Below are positions 60,401-64,000 of a stretch of 64,000 nucleotides of DNA, piece by piece. Below the pieces are notes generated by a model. It was not told where the DNA came from. It searched no databases and saw only the letters and a list, made by a program, of their open reading frames with translations. This DNA comes from Hippasteria phrygiana (lineage: Eukaryota; Echinodermata; Asteroidea; Valvatida; Goniasteridae): NCBI GenBank assembly GCA_037893225.1, contig JAZGUH010000276.1, positions 744,001-808,000 of the forward strand. Reading direction: 5' to 3'. The position numbers and the translations under genes are program-made. Each line of letters starts with the position of its first letter. Position 1 is the stretch's first letter.

Positions 60401-61738
60401 GATGCAACATCAACTGAAACAAACAGCAGAAATTTAAGTGAAATTTATATTTCAAGTGAACCTTGGATCTTCAACTTACAGTCTTCCATAGACCCTGACT
60501 TCACACTTGATGGGCTCAGATACCCAATGGATGAAGGCCTTGGGTTTAGATGTAACATCCACTGATTGAGACGTCACCTTTAACTCTATCACTCGACCCG
60601 AGTCATCTCTGACTATGGACTGTAGTGTCAGGACTTGTGCTGCATACTTCAGGCCGACCGTCTGGGTTGGGGTCAACCTGCGATATCCCTTCTCAGGATT
60701 CTGGAAATGAAATCAGTTTAATCAGATTAATTAATCCTCTATCAGAATGGTATAAAATAAATAGTAGAGCTGTGCATTCGAACCGGAAGTACCCACACTA
60801 ATGCCAGGAACCAGTTCTAGATCATGAAATTGAGTACCCTAAACCTAATTAACATATTACTTCGTAATTTCTTGGACACTGTAAACAAGTTTTTGAATGT
60901 CATTTGTGGGGGTTTTCAAAATGAAGACCAGAGTACATGGGAAAACAAGACAGATTAACGTCTATGACGCTTACGAAAATGCAATTTACACCGTAAAGCT
61001 ACCCAGCTCACTGTACACACTTGCATCTTGCTTCATTGATGCACAGATGTGGTAGTATTAACCCTTTTGCATGCACCTAGTGGGTTAGGGTTAACATGCG
61101 GACCTTTACGAACAATATGCACAGCAATTTCCAAGATTTAATTTTTTTAGATCGGTTTTCTTTAACCCTCCCTCTCTCGGTGCCAAAATGGAGCCAACTA
61201 CCCGACCTATCAAAACCTATCGAGTTTCAGGTTGAGACACACAAGCTGTTGGAGAGGAAGGGCTTAGGTTTTTTGATAGGTTATGATAGTTATAACAGTA
61301 GGAGGGTTAATTTAGGAAGAGATTCATCAGTGGATATTTTTGATAGGCAAAAAAACCAAAAAAACTGCTCAAATTTGATTTTTCGGTATTACTTAAATCC
61401 TAACACCATTTGCAATAATTGCCTTTACGTGGCAACCAGACAGAAGGCGCAAAGTAGAAAGAACGCAAACAACTTGGAAAAAGACAGTAGAAAAAGGAAA
61501 GAAAGGTTACAGAATGGAGGACGTGCAAGGAAGCTACGGGATGTGGACGGGACACACAAATGGAAACAGAGTGTGATGGCCGTACGTGCTACAGGGTGCG
61601 AAGAGGATAGGAGGAGGAGGAATGTTGAGTTACCTCACTGAAGTCACTCTGCTCGATGTAGATGACGGAAGTGAAGAGCAACTTACGTGAGCCCTTACTG
61701 CTATCATGAGGGATGACAGGAACACTCAACTTCTCCGG
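54433..61738 (-). CDS. QARS1: Glutaminyl-tRNA synthetase, cytosolic (3' part: last five exons)
   Basis: GlnRS charges tRNA-Gln with glutamine in the cytoplasm. The window holds its C-terminal anticodon-binding beta-barrel region, about 189 residues. Coding blocks are 61634-61738, 60480-60700, 59659-59725, 55529-55654 and 54433-54483, all on the minus strand with GT-AG borders, and their phases join without a frameshift. Family-typical pieces in order are [49 protein letters not shown] and a final FNQTVALKEDVGK before TGA. These match the end of animal GlnRS as I know the family. The catalytic Rossmann domain with its HIGH and KMSK-type motifs is not in view and should lie beyond the right edge. 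Every intron carries a different repeat, most notably the 106-bp array at 55655-59658. Confidence 0.95.
54680..55167. mobile_element. MITE with TTTAAAGGTAGTGTAC ends, in a QARS1 intron
   Basis: Terminal inverted repeats TTTAAAGGTAGTGTAC...GTACACTACCTTTAAA extend about 25 bp, through ATGATTGGT/ACCAATCG. Inside is a second, GC-rich hairpin at 54847-54965 with stem TAGCCTTTAGTCAAGGCGCA. Related copies lie at 23990-24208 and, inverted, at 45327-45545. They share the GATTTCCAGC-GGAAATCG palindrome, ATTTCCACTTTTCTTGA and a CACAGGAT block. No coding capacity. Confidence 0.85.
55529..55654 (-). CDS. QARS1: QARS1 penultimate exon
   Basis: 126 nt, 42 codons, phase 0 at both ends. It begins DSLRIIPDALIDQSV and ends [13 protein letters not shown], with the GlnRS signature DKFQFER between. 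The acceptor is CTGATTAG|GAC and the donor is AAG|GTAGGTCA. It is intact despite lying next to the expanded array. Confidence 0.96.
55655..59658 (-). repeat. QARS1 intron filled by a 106-bp tandem array carrying exon-end and splice-donor copies
   Basis: About 35 units run from roughly 56033 to 59658, counting the authentic exon junction as the last. Two more diverged units sit at about 55790-55925. On the minus strand each unit has GAGGTTTCTTAACTGACTG, then one of three donor variants: AATCAG|GTAAGA (type B), AAATCCG|GTAAGA (type A) or AATCAG|GTTAAAG (type C, 2 bp longer). I count about 12 A, 13 B and 10 C units. Each unit also has a 7-bp stem, CTAGGCT/AGCCTAG, around a CCACCCCT loop. A poly(G) stretch (55930-55975) interrupts the left, more diverged edge. 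The intron acceptor at 55655 (TTTCTGATTAG) is intact. Confidence 0.95.
59659..59725 (-). CDS. QARS1: QARS1 exon, third from the end; source of the donor copied in the array
   Basis: 67 nt. It completes the split Leu codon and then reads [22 protein letters not shown]. The acceptor is TTTTAACAG and the donor is CAG|GTAAGATAC. The last ~25 coding bases (59659-59683, encoding GGFLTDCNQ) and the donor belong to the first unit of the 106-bp array. This exon end is therefore repeated more than 30 times in the adjoining intron. Confidence 0.95.
60196..60400. mobile_element. Short inverted-repeat element in a QARS1 intron
   Basis: Ends match as TATGGTCCAGAGTTGTGATC and ATTACAACTCTGCTATGGTC. The interior is rich in CACAAGTC and GCTTGCGATTGG motifs. 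It resembles the element at 12140-12405 in its AGTTGTAGTC end and its runs of CAAGTC/GACTTG. Confidence 0.55.
60480..60700 (-). CDS. QARS1: QARS1 exon, fourth from the end
   Basis: 221 nt, starting in phase 0 at AAT CCT GAG AAG and ending two bases into a Leu codon. It encodes NPEKGYRRLTPTQTVGL at its start and [21 protein letters not shown] near its end. The KAFIHWV block is strongly conserved in GlnRS. The acceptor is ATTTCCAG and the donor is CT|GTAAGTTG. Confidence 0.96.
61162..61310. mobile_element. TTAA-ended MITE, family A (in a QARS1 intron)
   Basis: 149 bp between TTAA sites: TTAACCCTCCCTCTCTCGG at the left and GTAGGAGGGTTAA at the right. It is nearly identical to 28579-28729. TTAA ends suggest mobilisation by a piggyBac-type transposase, by inference. 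Confidence 0.85.
61634..61738 (-). CDS. QARS1: QARS1 exon, fifth from the end
   Basis: 105 nt, 35 codons, phase 0 at both ends. It reads PEKLSVPVIPHDS at the start and VIYIEQSDFSE at the end, the start of the anticodon-binding barrel. The acceptor is TTGTACAG before CCG GAG and the donor is GAG|GTAACT. The donor is weaker than those of the other exons here. The polypyrimidine tract ahead of the acceptor is short. Confidence 0.93.
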
Positions 61739-61862
61739 CTGTACAAGATAAATCAGTCAGAAAAAGCATTTCAATTCTCTTTGTAAGTAGATGTGTAATA
61801 TGGACACATGGTTCCGTCACATGCATTGATTTTGTTACTTTTCGGTCCAAGGCTTGATAATT

Positions 61863-62126
61863 TGTGACCGGCTCTGGCAAAATCAGATGCTTCTCTGCAT
61901 TTCCCATTATGCGGTATGGGCCTGCAACGTTAACAAATGGCATCATCAGTGATACAAAATCCCGAATATTGAAATTTGTGACCAGCTCTAGCAAAACCCA
62001 ACACTTAGAATGAAATTTCAATATTGGGATTTTGGTATCACTGATGCCATTTTTTAACGTTATGCGGTACCATACCGCATAATGAGAAATGCCGAGAAGC
62101 GTCAGATTTTGCCAGAGCAGGTCACA
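61863..62126. mobile_element. Foldback MITE with TGTGACC ends
   Basis: 264 bp with arms of about 60 bp. The left arm starts TGTGACCGGCTCTGGCAAAA; the right arm ends TTTTGCCAGAGCAGGTCACA. Both carry the CATTATGCGGTAT/ATACCGCATAATG stem. A third copy of the end motif (GTGACCAGCTCTAGCAAAA) sits in the centre. The ends match elements at 7617-8062 and 19097-19550. Confidence 0.85.
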
Positions 62127-62347
62127 TTTGTGTAAAAACATATCAGACATTGTAAACCTTTTTTTAAAACTCATTTTCACCTTCGTCAGAAGTACTTTAC
62201 ACTGCAGAAGTGTACTGTAATGAATGCAGTCTTTGAAAGTCTTTCTGCACTTTTCAGTTTCTTCAATAAAGCTTGAGGAAAATAATGTGCAATGCACTCT
62301 CATAAGATGACAGATCATGGTTGGATTTAGTCTGTGTTATGCCTGCT

Positions 62348-62430
62348 GGACTTCAATGGCTATGCCACCACAAATCTTCCAGGGTTAATTAACCCTGGAG
62401 GATAAGCGGTGGCACAGCCATTTAAGAGGG
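62348..62430. repeat. Long imperfect palindrome centred on TTAATTAA
   Basis: AATGGCTATGCCACCAC...CTTCCAGGGTTAA pairs with TTAACCCTGGAGGATAAGCGGTGGCACAGCCATT, with no loop at the centre. Stem of about 35 bp with a few mismatches. Confidence 0.85.
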
Positions 62431-62469
62431 CACTGTTATCACAATGGCGGCTAATCCAATAAGTACTCC

Positions 62470-62577
62470 ATAGAGTATGACGTCAATCAATGCAATGTTT
62501 GGAACCAGAATACATTCTAAACTGCATGTGTTTGGAACCATTGAAGCGGCAACTGATGTCAGACTTCAGTACTCTAT
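62470..62577 (-). mobile_element. MITE with ATAGAGTA ends, inverted copy
   Basis: Reverse-complement copy of 28335-28452, sharing AATGCAATGTTTGGAACCAG and ACTGCATGTGTTTGGAACCA. Ends ATAGAGTATGACGTCA / TGATGTCAGACTTCAGTACTCTAT. Confidence 0.85.
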
Positions 62578-62636
62578 TGTGCAGCCTACCTACCTCCTGA
62601 CCATATGCGCTCAAGTGTATACAGTTTGAGCTGGGG

Positions 62637-62870
62637 ATTAATACCCTTTGGGCCCATACCATTTGGGAACTCTCAAGTTTCATATGATGCACCATATGGG
62701 GCAGAGCGAACCCCCTTCTTTTGTGTTGGTTGTTGTGTTCCCGGAATCTCAGGAATTCTTTTTTAGAAGTCTAGGGGGGATGTGTTAGGTAACAATAGTC
62801 TGGAGAGTGTATATGGTATAGGGACAAAAAGGGGAATACCCCTCTGCCCCATATGTGCTGGGTATAAGTA
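62637..62870. mobile_element. C-run element, third copy
   Basis: Carries TGTGTTCCCGGAATCTCAGG and AATTCTTTTTTAGAAGTCTA with inverted ends CCATATGGGGCAGAG / CTCTGCCCCATATGTG. The homopolymer run here is short (CCCCC), so long runs are not essential to the element. Confidence 0.75.
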
Positions 62871-63039
62871 ATTTGCATACGTTTCTAAATCGCACTGACG
62901 CCTTAAGGGTTCACGTTTTTCTGAAATTTGACAATAGCAATCAAGCACTGGCACATTATTAATACATGACCATAAATGTCAATATGTTATGATACAATTT
63001 GGGACATGTCGTTTGACCTTTGATGGGAAACAATTTTGT

Positions 63040-63227
63040 TTAGCTCTCCAATGAATTGAAAGGCTACACATAAATAGTCAAAAGATGGAATTTTTCCGTC
63101 GGGGTTGATGTAAATTAGAACAGGGATGTTTTCTCTTTTTGCCCTGTTATGTATACTCACTGTATACTCAGTGCTTTCCGAGAGCCTGTGTGACAAAAAT
63201 CACAGGCTTACTCAGGTGGGATTCGAA
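63040..63227 (-). mobile_element. tRNA-derived SINE, minus copy, head truncated
   Basis: On the minus strand it starts near a GGTTCGAATCC-like box B remnant (GATTCGAAC on plus at about 63220), followed by TAAGCCTGTGATTTTTGTCA and the body with AACAGGGCAAAAAGAGAAAA. Two plus-strand copies of the same body follow at once. Confidence 0.6.
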
Positions 63228-63356
63228 CAGGCTCTCGGAAAGCACCGAGTAAACAGTGCTTCATATATTACGTCGGGACAGGGCAAAAGAGAAAACATAT
63301 CCATTCTAATTTACATCATCCCCGACGCAAAAATTCCATCTTCTGACCGATTACGC
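63228..63356 (+). mobile_element. Partial SINE body, plus copy
   Basis: Begins at ACAGGCTCTCGGAAAGCACC and continues ATTACGTCGGGACAGGGCAA to CCCCGACG. Same body as 63476-63590, lacking the tRNA-like head. It faces the minus copy at 63040-63227, so the pair folds back. Confidence 0.6.
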
Positions 63357-63397
63357 GGTACCCGCTGCTGCATTGGATTTAAATTGGCCAGCCCACT

Positions 63398-63590
63398 CCG
63401 GCAAGCTCGGTGGTCGAGTGGTTAAGACGTCTGCACTAGTAGCAGGAAGTCGTGGGTTCGAATCCCACCCGAGCAAGCCTGTGATTTTTTTCACACAGGC
63501 TCTCAAAAATGCACTGAGTATACAGTGCTTTATACATTACGTCGGGACAGGTCAAAGGAGAAAACATCTCTGTTCTAATTTACACATAAA
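63398..63590 (+). mobile_element. tRNA-derived SINE with recognisable tRNA-like head
   Basis: The head (63404-63475) folds as a cloverleaf: 6-bp acceptor GCTCGG/CCGAGC, D arm GTC/GAC, anticodon stem TCTGC/GCAGG and T arm GTGGG-TTCGAAT-CCCAC. Position 33 of the loop is C rather than T and the variable loop is short. I therefore read it as a SINE promoter head, not a working tRNA. The body contains AAGCCTGTGA and ATTACGTCGGGACAGG. A TA-flanked MITE starts 3 bp later. Confidence 0.65.
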
Positions 63591-63592
63591 TA

Positions 63593-63768
63593 CAGTCGAA
63601 CACCTTTATAACAAGGTCCTTGGGACTTTACAATTTACCTTGTTATAACAGGTACCTTATATTATCAGTAATGGAAAACAAAGAAAAACAAAGACTCTGG
63701 ATCTATTTTTGTCCTTGTTATAAGCAGGATGTTGTATTAACAGTGCTCTTATTATCAGGGTTCGACTG
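63593..63768. mobile_element. Tigger/pogo-like MITE, CAGTCGAAC ends, TA duplication
   Basis: 176 bp, CAGTCGAAC...GTTCGACTG flanked by TA on both sides. Nearly identical to 24976-25150 throughout, for example ACAAGGTCCTTGGGACTTTA and TATTATCAGTAATGGAAAAC. Non-coding. Confidence 0.85.
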
Positions 63769-64000
63769 TAGTTTATGTAACTTAAAGCTGTATTGAATTA
63801 ATGCGATGTAGTTATAGAATAATTAACTAATGAACTGTTCATTTTGTTTTCTTTAATTCCACAGACTTGCCCCTGAATTGGCCGTCATTTTTTTCTTTCT
63901 TTATTTGCCTTTGTTGTATACATTTGAAACTAACATTTGTACATATATGTGAATAAACTCTGAAAACTCTAGTATCTCTGGGTCCACTCTTGTTTTCACA
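63769..64000. other. Right edge, nothing firmly assigned
   Basis: AT-rich; GTGAATAAACTCTG at about 63950 carries a polyadenylation-type AATAAA on the plus strand, but no upstream coding frame supports a gene end. Confidence 0.3.

Noticed and set aside
61096..61641. 181-codon plus-strand open frame
   Set aside because: Covers a TTAA MITE in a QARS1 intron and the antisense edge of a QARS1 exon; no family resemblance.
61704..62318. 204-codon minus-strand open frame
   Set aside because: It runs through a foldback MITE and overlaps the QARS1 exon at 61634-61738 out of frame.
62584..62630. Possible further upstream QARS1 exon bounded by CCCCAG and GTAGGT on the minus strand
   Set aside because: The translation (LKLYTLERIWSG) does not match the GlnRS region expected there.
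63404..63475. tRNA-Leu/Ser gene (plus)
   Set aside because: Folds as a cloverleaf, but position 33 is C, the long variable arm expected of those tRNAs is missing, and a repeated SINE body follows.

Overview
This is a 64 kb stretch of animal nuclear DNA that is overwhelmingly non-coding. It is AT-rich and full of short inverted-repeat (MITE-like) elements, tRNA-derived SINE pieces, minisatellites and long poly(G)/poly(C) tracts. GT-AG introns, tRNA-headed SINEs and a metazoan-type glutaminyl-tRNA synthetase (GlnRS) place it in Metazoa. The repeat style suggests a marine invertebrate, perhaps a non-vertebrate deuterostome, but nothing here fixes the species.

The one gene I can name with confidence is the 3' end of cytosolic GlnRS (QARS1) on the minus strand. 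Its last five exons lie at 61634-61738, 60480-60700, 59659-59725, 55529-55654 and 54433-54483. All five join in frame and end in a stop codon. Earlier exons lie beyond the right edge or were not recognised.

The most striking feature sits inside that gene. The 4 kb intron at 55655-59658 is almost entirely a 106-bp tandem array of about 35 units. The unit contains the last ~25 bases of the preceding QARS1 exon plus its 5' splice donor. The authentic donor is therefore followed by about 34 near-copies. The units fall into three donor types arranged in a 746-bp higher-order repeat. A 33-bp minisatellite starts about 40 bp past the stop codon, probably in the 3' UTR.

Layout from left to right. 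0-12.5 kb: intergenic DNA with several MITEs, including an 864-bp hAT-like one, a SINE and a 46-bp minisatellite. 13.4-15.2 kb: a 1.77 kb foldback element with arms of about 0.8 kb, followed by a LINE 3' end. 15.5-22.5 kb: mostly unique sequence. 22.5-30.3 kb: many MITEs plus a unique block with two MEF2-type motifs. 33.4-34.6 kb: a 64-bp minisatellite of about 19 copies. 34.6-46.5 kb: MITEs, a SINE, LINE tails and a hAT MITE with a perfect 8-bp target duplication. 47.6-50.1 kb: nested inverted-repeat elements, one carrying a degenerate THAP-domain ORF. 50.6-54.4 kb: MITEs, one nested in another. 54.4-61.7 kb: QARS1, with a different repeat in each intron. 61.8-63.8 kb: dense MITE and SINE insertions.

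All calls come from reading by eye. Element boundaries are approximate unless a target-site duplication is stated.
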